A stretch of DNA of 64,000 nt from Spinacia oleracea (taxonomy: Eukaryota > Streptophyta > Magnoliopsida > Caryophyllales > Amaranthaceae). The translations under genes were made by a program, and so were the position numbers. How positions within the stretch are numbered: position 1 is the stretch's first letter; every line of letters begins with the position of its first letter. The stretch covers positions 20,484,001 through 20,548,000 of the forward strand of contig NC_079489.1 in assembly GCF_020520425.1 (NCBI RefSeq), given 5' to 3'. Below the pieces are notes generated by a model that had not been told where the DNA came from, made no database searches, and saw only the letters and a program-made list of their open reading frames with translations. Positions 1-12,022 of the stretch are shown piece by piece.

Positions 1-87
1 ATTACAATATTCAAAATTAAAATCCAAGAAAATAATTTAAATTATTAATTTTAAAATTAATTAAAATTACGTAAACTGAAAATCTCA

Positions 88-760
88 AATTAAAATTTCA
101 AAACGATGTAATCGCAACGCAACAACCCCACGCAACGCACGCCCATGGGCCACACGCACACAGCCATCGCTGGCCATGTGCGCGCAGCCCATGCGCTGCG
201 TCGCATCGCTGCTGCTCACCATCGCAAGGCATCAATCGAACACGCGAGCTGGTGCTCGCTGCGCGCGCCAGCGCTCGATGCACGCGAGCCATCGCTCGCT
301 GCGCTCGCTTGCCAGCGCTCGATCCATGCGAGCCATCGCTCGCTGCGCGCCTGCCTTTCCCGCACGCGAGCTTGCGCTCATCGCACGAGGCAGCAGTATG
401 CGAGCTGGCGCTCGCTGCGCGCGAGCCATCGACGCTGTGCGTAGCGCTCGTGGCACGCGAGCTTGCGCTCGCTGCGCGCGAGGCAGTGCGCGCTGTGGCG
501 CAGCACGCTTGCTGCCCACACGCGACTGCTCGTGCCTTGCTCTCGCCCCTGCCCACACGCCCATTGCTCACAGCCCACGACACAAGGCAGGGCTGCTGCC
601 TTGTGCTCGTGCACCATGCCCTTGCTCGCTGCATTCGTACCGCATGGGCGACGAGCTCCCTTGCTCGTCGTCGCATGCCCGCACTATACAACACCCCTTA
701 AGGGTAACACGTAGCGTCCATTGCTTTGTGCGTGCAAGTTATATGAGCGAGTCGCATAAA
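88..760. repeat. GC-rich block of short imperfect repeats, probable retroelement leader
   Basis: About 600 bases of very GC-rich sequence sit in otherwise strongly AT-rich DNA. Variants of CACGCGAGC, GCTCGCTGCGC and GCGCTCG recur with no fixed period. All six frames stay open for long stretches and give Arg/Ala/Ser/Cys-rich proteins, as expected from composition, so I do not call a gene. The same motifs return in the GC block of the neighbouring LTR (2005-2265). With the primer-binding site at 1466-1478, this places the block in the untranslated leader or early internal part of a minus-strand retroelement whose body lies off the left edge. Confidence 0.55.
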
Positions 761-1465
761 AATTAAAAATTTATATTCAAAATTAATGACAAATTAATAA
801 ATAATATTAATTTCATAATTTTAGGGCGAAAAAATCGAAAATTTATTATTTAACTGATTTCCGATTAACATGGATTCAAGTCTAGGTCATAAAAATTTAA
901 AATTTAACATAAATTTACAATTTTTATGGTGGTTTTTAATCATAAGTATCTAATTAAATTATAACTAATTATGAAAATCAAATTAATTCTAAATTATTCC
1001 AATTTTCAACAAATTAATCATAATTACAAATTAGATTGCATAATTAACAAGGCTAGGCATTCAAACTTGTTAAACATATACAGTAGGTCAATCAAAAATT
1101 CAAGATTTATCAACAAGAATCGCAAATATTTAATTTAACATCTTAAATTTACGAAATTTTGCATTCGAAAAACTAAAACCTCCGAAAAGTCATAGTTAGG
1201 CTTCGAATTTGAGAATTCTGGGTTCGGCCGAAAATTATTATTTTTGTCAAAATTTTAGAATGCCTTTTACATGCGGAATTGACACAAAAATCACTCGATT
1301 TGGATGAGTAACGAAGAAACTGCCGAAAAACTGCGTACGTATAATTAAATAAACGCAATTTGCAATTAATTAACAATTACGAAAACTAATCACCCCTTTT
1401 TAATTCTTGCAAATTTGTAATATTTAACCATGTTTATGCAATTTAGATTATGAAAATAATAAGAG
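761..1465 (-). mobile_element. AT-rich internal region of the minus-strand Copia element
   Basis: This AT-rich sequence lies between the GC-rich block and the primer-binding site. I found no convincing open frame or domain; the 67-codon frame at 1173-1376 is not recognisable. Position alone suggests it is the leader of the element whose LTR is at 1480-2911. Confidence 0.4.
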
Positions 1466-1478
1466 GCTCGTGATACCA
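1466..1478 (-). promoter_or_regulatory. Retrotransposon primer-binding site
   Basis: On the minus strand this reads TGGTATCACGAGCC, close to the initiator-Met-tRNA site TGGTATCAGAGC used by many plant Copia elements. It is one base from the CA end of the LTR, the expected spacing, and shows that the element body runs left. Confidence 0.65.
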
Positions 1479-1479
1479 C

Positions 1480-2911
1480 TGTAAGGTTATGATTCATATG
1501 ACAAAACATAAATCATGCGGAAAAACCATAAAGCCAGGAAAGCATATTATTTACACATAATCATTTAGCATAGTTTAGATGCATACACTTTGTTGCGTGC
1601 CCTCCCTAGCTGCGCCCGAACCGAACAAGAACAAGTCTTTAGGACTCCAAGTGTCGTCCCTCCGTAGATAGTCCACAGCACGTCCGGATCCGCCTTAAGC
1701 TTGACCAACTAGAATCGCCCTTAAGGTACTTAGAATTTTCGGCTATTGTAGGCAATTATATGACTGAATTTTTGCTCTCAAAAATCACTTTGAATACTTG
1801 AATACTCGATATAAATTATGAGCCCTTAACTCATATTTATAGACCATGGAATAAGTAATCGAATCCTACTAGGATACGAATTAATTAAATTAGAATCCTA
1901 GTAGAATTCTTATTTAATTAATTTATCTTTTAGGATTAGGAATTTTAATCATTAAACAAATCCTATACTCTTTAGGTTTCGTATGTGAAAACAAACTCTA
2001 CACGAGCATGACCCGCAAGCGTGCAGGCCATGCCCGCGCACAGCCAACACGGCCGCTCGGCCCACGCGAGCTACAAGCCCACGCGAGCTGCAGCAATGCT
2101 CGCAGCCCACTGCTCGCAGCTGCGCGCGCTACCACGGCCAGCTGGGCCTGGCCTTGCGCTGGGTCTGGCGTGGCCTTGGCTGTTCGTGTGGCGCGCTTGG
2201 CTTGCTGGGCGATGGCCCGGCTTCGTGCTGGGCCTTCGTCTGGCAGGCCTCGTCCGATGCTAATTCGTACGATACGCTTCCGATTAAATTCCCGATTCCG
2301 GAATTTATTTCCGATACGAACAATATTTAATATTTTCGATTCCGGAATTAATTTCTGTTTCGAACAAATATTTAATATTTTCGTTTTCGGAATTATTTTC
2401 CGATTCTGATAATATTTCCGATTCTGACAATATTTCCGTTTCCGGCAATATTTTCGATTCCGGCAATATTTCCATTTCCGATAATATTTTCCGATACGTA
2501 CCATGTTTCCGTTTCCGGCAACATCTACGACTTGGATAATATTTATATTTCCGATACGATCCATATTTCCGTTTCCGGCAATATCATCGTTTCCGGAGTA
2601 TTCATTTCTTGCCTGTGACGATCTCAGCTCCCACTGAAACCAAGATCCGTCGATTCCGAATATCCATAGATGGAGTATTTAATGCCATTAAATACTTGAT
2701 CCGTTTACGTACTATTTGTGTGACCCTACGGGTTCAGTCAAGAGTAAACTGTGGATTAATATAATTAATTCCACTTGAACTGAAGCGGCCTCTAGTCAGG
2801 CATTCAGCTCACTTGATCTCACTGAATTATTAACTTGTTAATTAATACTGAACCGCATTTATTAGACTTAATATTATATGCATACTTGGACCAAGGGCAC
2901 TATTTCCTTCA
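1480..2911 (-). mobile_element. Copia-type LTR, 1.43 kb, 5' LTR of a minus-strand element
   Basis: On the plus strand the block starts TGTAAGGTT and ends CCTTCA, so on the minus strand it runs TGAAGG...CCTTACA with the usual TG/CA ends. A primer-binding site follows directly. Bases outside the two ends (ACCAC and ATCCC) do not match as a target duplication, which fits one LTR of a longer element better than a solo LTR. Inside are a GC-rich block at 2005-2265 and an array of TTCCG/GGAATATT units at 2270-2600. The long minus-strand frame at 1998-2564 is Lys/Arg/Tyr-Cys repeats produced by that array and is not a gene. I recognise the general type as common in Amaranthaceae, from memory only. 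Confidence 0.75.
2270..2600. repeat. Short tandem array of TTTCCG/GGCAATATT units within the LTR
   Basis: Units such as TTTCCGTTTCCGGCAATA recur at about 15-30 bases with drift between copies. The array is internal to the LTR and includes the palindrome TTCCGGAA several times. Confidence 0.75.
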
Positions 2912-3559
2912 ATCCCAAGAGTAGAGCAACACATCTGCTGGTCGGAGAGCTCCATCGTTCCCTCCAGAATCCAGATAGACCAATATCAACCTCTTTCCGC
3001 GCCGAGATCCCGGACCGATAACAAACATCAACAAGGCTATCTCGAACCACATTATGCCGATGTTTAATACCCACAATGCCAACACATGACAACGCATGAT
3101 CACCAAAGATGTCTCCCGCAAAGACAAATGTATTTCTTAGGGTTCGAACATGGGACCATCAAGAAGTAATGTAGAAAGTTTACCATCTCATCTAAGTATT
3201 AGTTATATTGCATTTTGTTATTATTATTATTATTATTATTTTTATTAAATATAATAATAAAAATTATTACATAATAATTAATAAATATAAAAATATAATT
3301 ATTAATTCGAGTTTACTGATTTTTTTTAGTATATAACGTTGGTATGCAAAAACGGGTACGAGGTCCCAAAAGGTGAAAAAAATATTCGGGTCCTAAACGG
3401 TGAAAAAATTAAAAAATCGGACCTTAACCTTTGTCTTAATTTAGTATTTGAGTGATAGTATGATTAACGGTGGGTTAAACTATGGTTAACTGGGCGGAAA
3501 ATGAATATGAGTCCCCAAAAGGTGAAAAAAAAAGTTGAGGTCCCAAAGGGTGAAAAAAC
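2912..3559. other. Intergenic DNA with a degenerate repeat family
   Basis: No gene is seen. A (TTA)n run sits near 3218-3240. From 3350 to 3559 the phrase GGTCC-(C/T)-AAA-(A/C)-GGTGAAAAAA recurs about four times, probably the terminus of an older element into which the Mutator-like element at 3560 inserted. Confidence 0.5.
3550..3559. repeat. Target site duplication, left copy
   Basis: GTGAAAAAAC here is repeated exactly at 5466-5475, immediately outside the inverted termini of the element between them. Confidence 0.85.
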
Positions 3560-5465
3560 GAGTAAACTGTTATGAAGGTCCCTGAACTTTGCCAAAAGGA
3601 GCAGTTTAGTCCCTCAAGTTTCAAAAGGAGCAGTTTAGTCCCTCAAAATGGATGGAAACCGCTACTTTTGTTAACACCGTTTGACTTTCCGTTAAATTGA
3701 ATAAAATAATAATAAAACTGCTTAAAAAAAAGAGAAATTAAATTACATGTGTATTAATGATTAAAAACAGCTGCTTTTGATTATTTGTTAGCCTTTTCAA
3801 CTTACTTGGCTTTTTCACATGCCTTTTTCTCCATGTACATGTTTTAACTTTTCATCTTCCCCCTCCCTGATTTCTTCCACTAATTTTTTTTGGCACAAAA
3901 TTCTCCTTGAGTCATTTTCATTTTATCTCTCCCCTCCCCTGTTTTCCTCTCATCTTAAACCCCCAATTATTAATTCTCTCAACTCTAATCAAAACTAGCG
4001 TTTTGATTTTCGTTCTCAATGTCTCAGTTAATACACCCCCAAACTCCTCCACTGTTGATAAAAACCCCTGTTTTAAAAGTTTTTTCTTCCCGTCAATGGC
4101 GAAGTTTTGCTTTACTCGACGACTTTGCACCGTAATCTAATTTCTTTTCACAGAATTTGAATCTATTCCACCAAATTCACATAATTCAGTCCATAAAATT
4201 TTTCTAAACAGACAAAAGAGAAGAAAAAACATAGGCTATTTTTATTAATTACTGTATTAAGATTGTGGACAACTTACAAGAATTGATTCTCAATTTGTGC
4301 GGAAGAGCTCAGATCAGTTGATGTTCTTGTAAGTTCTCATTGACCCACTTCATTAAATCATATTTCTCAATTACTCTTTTCGATTTTTCTTCTCATTTTA
4401 ACAAAATCCTGTTTTTACTTCTAATTTTTATAGCGTATTCAATCATCAACTAAAAACTCAAAACAAAATTCAGAACCCAGAACGAAGATTACACTTCACT
4501 ATAAAACAAAAATTGCAGGAAAAAAAAAACTGCAAAAATACACATTTCCCATTTTCTAAATAAACAATTAAAAAAAATTCCCCAATTTCCTTTAGAAACA
4601 AACAATTCAGAGCTTCCCAATTCACAACACTAAAAACCCACTTTAGAATTGCAACTTACAGAGCAGAAGATTAGAACGAAAAAAGGTGGAAGATGAAGAA
4701 GGTTGCAGAATTGTATGAGAGAGAGAGACGACAAAGGAGTTATAAAAAGAAAACACCTTAACTATTTCCAATTCCCAATTCCCAATTCCCAAAAGCACAA
4801 AGGAGAGACTGCCGCACAAATTTGATCGCTTTCTAGTTAATTGCGATTTTGCGCCTTGAACATTGTCTTTACTTTGTTTTATTTCTAGTAACATTGCTTA
4901 ATTATTGGTGAACTAGTCAATTCTATTATTAGAAGACCATCCCAAAAATTAAAAATTAAGAACCAACATATTAAGCAACAATGAAAAACAAGCTTCATGT
5001 GATTTCTTCGATTTGACAAGGAAAGCGATACCAGGGCGGTTGAATTGGCCTCTCTAAGAAGGTTCTCTAAGGAGTTGAATTGACGAGAAAGAGAAAGGTA
5101 TTTTAGAATAGAGTGGTAAGAAATGGAGGAGTGAGAAAAGTTGGGCTGCTGGGATTCCCAGTTGAAGAAACGTGATGAGTGGAGGAGAAGAAGGAACATA
5201 GAGATGATTATGTAGAAAAGCTAACTTAAATGCACTTGCTTTTATTTTTTAAATGATTTATAGGTAAAAGTAACTGTTATTTTGTCCTTTTCTGCCTTTT
5301 ATATTAAATTTCCTTTATTTTTAATTCATTTAACAGACGTTAGTAACAGAAGCCAAAAAACAACGATTTCCATCCATTTTGAGGGACTAAACTGCTCCTT
5401 TTGAAACTTGAGGGACTAAACTGTTCCTTTTGGCAAAGTTTAGGGGCCTTCAGGCCTATTTACTC
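3560..5465. mobile_element. Non-autonomous Mutator-like element, 1.9 kb, with gene-like cargo
   Basis: The left end reads GAGTAAACTGTTATGAAGG and the right end, read inward, GAGTAAATAGGCCTGAAGG. Both continue through ACTTTGCCAAAAGGA, CAGTTTAGTCCCTCAAGTTT and AAAATGGATGGAAA, giving inverted termini of at least 100 bases that remain similar further in. A perfect 10-bp direct repeat flanks it. Long termini with a 9-11-bp duplication are the mark of Mutator-like elements. No transposase is seen. The interior holds pyrimidine-rich, 5'-UTR-like sequence (3840-4020), a 38-codon frame from 4019, and a minus-strand PPR-like fragment, so it looks like a Pack-MULE. Superfamily is inferred from ends, not from protein. 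Confidence 0.8.
4885..5199 (-). pseudogene. PPR-protein gene fragment inside the Mutator-like element
   Basis: The 104-codon minus-strand frame opens with a stretch ending SSRFFNWESQQPNFSHSS, followed by SYHSILK and NSLENLLREA. This matches the usual start of plant pentatricopeptide-repeat proteins, where an A-L-x-F-F-x-W-x-x-x-Q-P-x-F phrase leads into the first repeat. Similarity stops after about 65 residues and the frame continues into hydrophobic, intron-like sequence. No second complete repeat follows. PPR proteins bind organellar RNA, but this piece is too short to work. I infer capture by the surrounding element. Identification is by eye. Confidence 0.55.
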
Positions 5466-5475
5466 GTGAAAAAAC
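5466..5475. repeat. Target site duplication, right copy
   Basis: Exact second copy of GTGAAAAAAC, directly after the TTTACTC terminus of the Mutator-like element. Confidence 0.85.
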
Positions 5476-5850
5476 CAAAAGGTTGGACCCCCAACCTTTA
5501 GCTTAACTCAGTGGAAAATGTAAGAGATTAGAGTGAAAAATGGCATTCCCCCTAGAAAAAGTTTGGCTTTCCCCCAAAAAAAATTATTTTCCAACTTTAA
5601 AAAAAAAAAAAAATTTATACCCTTAACAACACAAACAAAGAAAAATAATTTAAAAAATATTTTCCATTAAAACAAAAACAGGCTTAATCTAAACGAGTCG
5701 GTCCACCAAAATTGGAGAAATAAACCAACTTAAAATAGACTATTGGTAGAATGGTAGTAGGTGGCAACTCTTTTTAAAAAAAAATCAAAATAAGATTTGC
5801 TTTCAGCCTCATGCTCTCACTCTCACTCTCACCCACCCTCTCTCCTCTCC

Positions 5851-5858
5851 TATATTAA
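5851..5858 (+). promoter_or_regulatory. Possible TATA element of MTHFR
   Basis: TATATTAA lies 93 bases before the MTHFR start codon. CT-rich sequence on both sides fits a plant promoter and 5' leader. No transcript evidence is available. Confidence 0.45.
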
Positions 5859-5943
5859 CCCCCCTATTCTCCTCTCCACTCCTTGCCACACTCCTCTCTT
5901 CCTCCCTCCATTGCCAGATTCAATCTTCTTCTCCAGGAAAAAT

Positions 5944-8900
5944 ATGAAGGTAATCGACAAAATCAAAGCGTCGGAATCCTCAAACCAAATCCTCTTCTCT
6001 TTTGAATACTTCCCCCCTAAAACCGACGATGGAGTCGAAAATCTTTTCGATAGAATGGAACGAATGGTTTCACACTCCCCTTCCTTTTGCGACATTACTT
6101 GGGGTGCTGGTGGATCTACTGCCGATCTTACCCTAGAAATCGCAAATCGTATGCAGAACACTGTTTGTGTTGAGACTATGATGCACTTGACTTGTACTAA
6201 TATGCCTGTTGAGAAGATCGATCATGCTCTTGATACTATCAAGGCAAATGGGTTGCAAAACGTTCTTGCTCTTCGTGGGGATCCACCCCATGGACAGGAC
6301 AAGTTTGTTCAGGTTGAAGGCGGATTCGCTTGCGCGCTTGATCTTGTGAGTTTTACTCTGTATTTGTTGTTATGATTTGCGAACTGTTCAATTGCGATGT
6401 TGTTGTTGGTTCCATGTTAGATCTAATTTTCGGATATTCAATTTTTTGATTTCAGGTTAATCATATGAGGAGCAAGTATGGGGATTACTTTGGGATTACT
6501 GTTGCTGGTTATCCAGGTGAGCTGGGATAATACTCGTATAATTTTGCATAATTTTGTACTCCGTATTTAGTAATAAAATTGTGGATTGGCAAGTGTTTTT
6601 TATAATTGCGATTGTAAAAGTATGGTAAATTAGCAGTATGAATTAGTCATTAGCTTTGGTTTCTGCTTTAATTGGTTGCTTTAGCGGACTATAATTGATA
6701 ATTTAAGTGGTAAATAGCATTATGAATTAGTCATTAGCTAAGATTTTTGCTTTAAATGGTTTCTTAAGCTGAATATAATTGATAATTTAAGTGTTAATTG
6801 CGTGTTTAGTCATCAAAGTGGTTCTTTTATTAGCATATATTGAGGATCTGAATTTAGTCTGGTAATGTAATATTTACATTTTACTCCGTAGAAAATAATG
6901 TGCTTTATCACACTTTATCAAAATGTAGTTTTTCTAATTAATTCTACTATTGGTGGGTTTAATCTGTTTTTACCAAAGACTATCAAGTTCTTTACAGTAA
7001 TGTTTATTAAGTATCGAACCCATGGAAAGTTGTGTCGTTCACTTACAGGAGAAAACTTTGGGTTGTAATAGAAGTTTCAAAGTTTTTCCCATCTATTACA
7101 GATGAAATGCACATGATTTTGTTTGGGTAAAAACTAATCGAGTCATTTCCTGGTGGCTTACGGTTATTCTGTTTCATAATGTTTTGATGTAGCAAGTTTC
7201 ATATTTCTAGTACTGAGTTAATGAAGTGGTGGTTTCTCACTTTGATTAGTATCTGATATGCTGTCGTATTTTGAAATAATTTAGAGGCACATCCTGATGC
7301 TATTGAAGAGAATGGTTTGGCTACTCCAGAATCATATGCTAGTGATCTGGCTTACTTAAAGAAAAAGGTAATATATCTTTTTCTCTGAAGTAATGCCATT
7401 ACATTTGTGTATGTGTATGATCGCAATGCATTAGGTATATGATGACTTGATCTTGCGCTGCATTTATGCTTGCGCTTACACTGTTTCTTTTGCTAATGGC
7501 ATAGGTTGATGCTGGTGCTGATCTTATCGTCACTCAGCTGTTTTATGATACCGATGTTTTTCTGAAGTTTGTTAATGATTGCCGCCAAATTGGAATTAAT
7601 TGTCCAATTGTTCCTGGCATCATGCCCATAAATAACTACAAAGGATTTATACGTATGACTGGTTTCTGTAAAACAAAGGTAAGATCTTTTTACTTTATAG
7701 ATACTACTATATCTAATTGACATTTAAATGTGATTCTGGGATTTGAGTTTTCTATTATTCTGACTTTTGCTTCATGCCCTGAACTAACTTGCATGTTTTT
7801 GGCTGGAAAAATGTTGTAGATTCCTCAAGAGGTCACTGATGCATTGGAGCCAATTAAGGACAATGACGAAGCAGTGAAAGCCTATGGTATTCATCTTGGA
7901 ACTGAAATGTGCAAGAAGATTTTGGCTAGTGGAATCAAGCAGTTGCATCTTTATACCTTGAACATGGACAAATCTGCACTAGGAATACTCCTGGTAGCTT
8001 CTCACATCCTCTTTCATATAATGACCTTCTTGCTTGTAGTATGTTGATTTATATTTTATACAACTGCCGCAGAATCTTGGATTGATTGAAGAGTCCAAAA
8101 TTCAAAGGCCATTACCTTGGAAACGGCCAGCAAATGTTAACCGTACTAAGGAAGATGTTAGACCCATATTTTGGTATGTGCAATTCTTAATTTAATGAGT
8201 TTTAAATGCACAATCCTACTAATCTATGTCTGAAGATATTAATTTGTTTGGCATTCTCGATGATGGTTACAGGGCTAACCGTCCAAAAAGCTACATCTCT
8301 CGAACAATGGGATGGGATCAATACCCACAAGGGCGATGGGGTGATGCTCGTAATGCTTCTTATGGAGCATTAAGTGACCATCAGGTAACTTGAAGCCTTT
8401 TTCTGAAACTGGTTTATTGAAAATATCTTTTGTAATGTTGCTGAATTTAGTATACATGAGCAAACTTGAATATGTACTGTTTAAGTCCGGTTACTTGAAA
8501 AATAATCCCATGTACTATAAAGCTGAAGAGTACCCTCCTCTGTTGACACCCATATCAGTTTCTGGTTACAAAAGTGAAAAAGTAGGGCACTGACTACTCT
8601 TGAATTTTCATAACTAATCTCGAAACCATGTACTATGGTTTGTTGAAGGTGGAGTGTCGACAAAATTGGAAAAAGAGCCTTGAACTATGGCTAGTCATAT
8701 ACTCCCTAACATAGGTTCTGCAGGGCTTGAATGTATCAAGAAGAAATAAGAAACCTTCACTTCATTTTGCCAGACTGTCTATCTCATGCCCAGAGAATCA
8801 GAGATATGTTAGCGTATTCTCATGTACTATGTGCTCATCTTTGCTTTGACTTGTGCTCTCCCCTTTATCCCCTGCCTTTTGCTTGTCTTTTGCTTGCTCT

Positions 8901-10804
8901 GATCATTAATCTTATTCTTAATTCTATTGAGTGTAATTACCTTTGCCAGTCACATCTGTATTCTTGTTCTGTAAGTTTTGGATGAAGCTTCCGTTTGGCT
9001 TGAATGATGCACATTTGCCTAGCTTTTGTAGAATTTCTGTTTCAGTTGAGACTGAGATATTTCTCTGAAGTCTGGACATGTTATTTTATGTTTGTTACTC
9101 AAAAACTAATGGTAACATAATGCTTCTCTGTCTCGTGACAGTTTATGAGACCTCGTGCACGTGACAAGAAGCTGCAAGAAGAGTGGGCTGTCCCGCTGCA
9201 AAACATTGAAGATATATACGAGGTAGACTTCTATTTCTGCCTACATGCTGCAATCATTGGTAGAATGTTGATACCAGTTTTGTGGTGCCTGATGCTTTCT
9301 TTGTTATTTCAGATGTTCAAGAACTTTTGCCTTGGTAAGCTGAGAAGCAATCCTTGGTCTGAACTAGATGGGCTTCAGCCAGAAACTAAAATCATAGATG
9401 AACAACTTGGCAACATTAATAAGAAGGGTTTCCTCACCATCAACAGCCAACCGGCAGTTAATGGAGAAAGATCAGACTCCCCTACTGTTGGTAAGTCCTA
9501 AAATATCCACAGATATTATTTTAGTGTTTTCCCTTGTGCAGTTATATACCTTATTCTTTGTTCAACTCCAAGATGTATTTTGTTAAATGGTGATATTTTT
9601 AATTTAGTGGTTTTAATTCGAAACGAATTTAATCTGCGATATTGTGTTGATGGAAAGTTGGTATCAACTAAAAAGAATCTAAAAGCAATTTTACGTCGTG
9701 TAGTAGTGGAGCCTTGTGTGTGTGTCCCCTGATTTGATATCTTAGGATGCATAATTTTTTCCAACCGTTGGTGTGTACAAGTTTTCTATATAGAGTTATG
9801 TACTGCATTTCCAAGAAGAGGTACTTGGTCTATCCTTTTACTGGTTGTCTGCACATGTCTACTGGTATTTCTATTTTATGTTGTTGTCTGTGTTTCTGAT
9901 CAGGACTTCAGGTCAGAATTAGTTATATTATCTGCTATTTTTCAAGTGCTACATTCCCTTGATGTCTTGTTGCAGTTTTTGAATGATGTTTTCCAATAGC
10001 ACATAATATCATTGTTCCTAGGCTAAAAAGACAAGTGTGTTGGTGACTGTTGCTTTTTACACTACTTCGTTGATTAGTTAAAAGGAATAACGAATGAGGA
10101 TCACATCTCTTGTCGGAGTTGATTTTAGTCGGGCTTCTATTGCAAATTGGCTAAAAATTTATGTTCTACCTTTTTTCTGTAATATATGCTTTTTTCAGGA
10201 ACCTCAGATTGAATTTTCATCATTACTAAGATATAATAAACTTTAACCAAATGCTAATTTTCTTCAGGATGGGGTGGGCCTGGTGGATATGTATACCAGA
10301 AGGCATATGTAGAATTCTTTTGCTCGAAGGAGAAGTTGAACGCGCTTGTTGAAAAATGCAAAGCTCTCAAACACATAACCTACATGGCAGTAAACAAAGG
10401 AGGAGATTGGATCTCAAATGTAGCTCAAACTGGTGTGAACGCCGTGACATGGGGAGTGCTCCCTGCAAAGGAGGTTATACAACCAACTGTCGTGGATCCT
10501 GCCAGCTTTATGATCTGGAAAGACGAGGCATTTGAGATCTGGTCAAGATCGTGGGCTAAATTGTACCCAGAGGGTGACTCGTCCAAGACACTGCTCGAAC
10601 AGGTTTGTGCCTTTGACAACTTTCTTTCTCCAATTGTTGAGTTAGCTTGATTGCTTATTATCATCTTCTATACTATAGTGTTTGCACTTTTGTCTGATGA
10701 CATATATGTTACTTATACAGGTGCAAAACAACTACTACTTGGTCAGCTTGGTTGACAATGATTACATCAATGGTGATCTGTTTTCTGTTTTCACCGATCT
10801 TTGA
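5944..10804 (+). CDS. MTHFR: Methylenetetrahydrofolate reductase, 11 exons, 594 aa
   Basis: Reduces 5,10-methylene-THF to 5-methyl-THF for methionine synthesis; the plant enzyme is cytosolic, FAD-dependent and known to prefer NADH. Coding exons: 5944-6345, 6456-6516, 7285-7367, 7505-7678, 7820-7993, 8073-8173, 8273-8384, 9142-9222, 9313-9490, 10268-10602, 10721-10804. All introns are GT-AG and phases join exactly, giving 1785 bases. Length equals the family norm (about 590). The N-terminal barrel (residues 1 to about 300) carries [10 protein letters not shown] with the proton-donor Glu21, DITWGAGGS, and LRGDPP with Asp113 near the flavin. The C-terminal half has the plant-type [13 protein letters not shown] and ends [11 protein letters not shown]. 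The ATG at 5944 is chosen because MKVIDKIK matches the plant N-terminus; the frame is open to 5797 upstream, but that stretch is leader-like. No break seen. Confidence 0.97.
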
Positions 10805-11404
10805 GATGATAATATGTTACTGCTACGTTATTTGCTCTATTCGTTTAGTGATGTATTGTATACCATTGGCCAAAAACCTTGTCCACTGTTCCCTCTATTA
10901 TTATTAGATTTAGTTGAGTTTGTAATGCCATAACCTTGTGGGATTTTGCGATCCTCCAAGCCTCCCAATGCAAATTGCATGGTGAGTTCTTCTTCTGCTT
11001 AATGTTGTATTTTATTCGAGTTATATTATATAAGCATCTGGTTCTGGCTTTTTGGCGATATTTGTTTGTCATTTATTTATTTATCAGGGTAAATTTTGTT
11101 GCGAGTAATTTGAATGCACAACTTATTGTACCTTATGCTTTGGCGTCTTTCCATTAAAATAATATAAAATCCTAACAGTGAAGGAGGCCTTAGTTAATCA
11201 CAACTAAGATACTACGCTGCATCTGTTGTACTCTGTGTGAGCTAATACAGGCTATACAGCCCAAGCAGATTATATGCACTGACTAATTCTGGAAAAAAAA
11301 ACTCTAATTTCAATGCGGAACATCTACAACACTATAACCAGTAGTCAGTAGCAGTTGTCAAAGCTTCAAGAATTGTTACAAGTTGAATAAAAAACACAAT
11401 CTGG
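10805..11404. other. MTHFR 3' flank
   Basis: Probable 3' UTR followed by AT-rich spacer. Short frames here are not conserved-looking. No gene seen. Confidence 0.5.
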
Positions 11405-11561
11405 CTTCTCATGCATGAAGTTATTTGCACTGCCACTCTTTAGGATATGGAAATCATGCTCATGTTAATGCACTAATGTCCATCAAGTATTGCAGTAGCA
11501 ATTAGCATAGCCTTGAAATGGGGCTGAACTGAACTGATTTCCAAGTCTTTTTCTTCTGAAT
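11405..11561 (-). pseudogene. Decayed duplicate of the last exon of the OB-fold gene
   Basis: Read on the minus strand it begins after TTGCAG with ATTCAGAAGAAAAAG, the same start as the functional exon at 12609, and aligns along its length including CTTGATGGACAT and ATTTCCATATCCTAAAGAG. A 5-base direct duplication (TTCAG) shifts the frame after about 11 codons, and a stop follows the LDGH-equivalent. The match continues past the coding end into 3' flank (CATGC..). It lies about 1 kb downstream of the real exon on the same strand, so it looks like a tandem 3'-exon duplication, not a retrocopy. Confidence 0.8.
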
Positions 11562-11929
11562 CTGCAATTAGTCGCTGTTATATAGAGAGTAAATCCCAGA
11601 TGTAGATACTTTTGCAAAAGGGTTGAGGGATCTTGGGTGTGTTGCAGTCGTTTCTTTAATATGATCGATCCTGATACACTCTCTCCATACGTATATCTTT
11701 CTTCGGGATCCTGACTCTTGAGCATATATACGGCTGTTAACAAAATACATAGGGCTGTTGGTCTTTGCTGGGAAACAGGATGGAGAATTTGCTTCGAAAT
11801 TAATCTACAGCCTTTAAGAAAGATAGAGAAGCTCGCAAGATTGCAGCTTGTTGCTCAGATTTCAAAAGCTGCTTTGGTGATCGCCTTCACAGCCTAGGTG
11901 CACACAGATGCATATTAGTACTCTAGGTG

Positions 11930-12022
11930 TTGACCATCATGTGTGATGTGTTCCACACTTTACTTGTTTTCCTTCCATTTGTTTCCTTTACTTGACCATC
12001 ATGTGTGATGTGTTCCACACTT
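11930..12022. repeat. Short direct repeat, two copies about 62 bp apart
   Basis: The phrase TTGACCATCATGTGTGATG followed by TGTTCCACACTT occurs at about 11930 and 11992. It lies in the spacer between the duplicated exons. Confidence 0.8.

Noticed and set aside
98-766. Several overlapping 80-198-codon frames on both strands
   Set aside because: They arise because the GC-rich block has few stop codons. The predicted proteins are low-complexity Arg/Ala/Ser and none is recognisable.
1998-2564. 188-codon minus-strand frame with KYYRKWKYCRNRKYC-like repeats
   Set aside because: It reads straight through the TTTCCGG minisatellite and the GC-rich block of an LTR, so the protein is a translation of repeats.
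1480-2911. Solo LTR interpretation
   Set aside because: Outer pentamers do not match and a primer-binding site adjoins the inner end, so it is better read as one LTR of a longer element.
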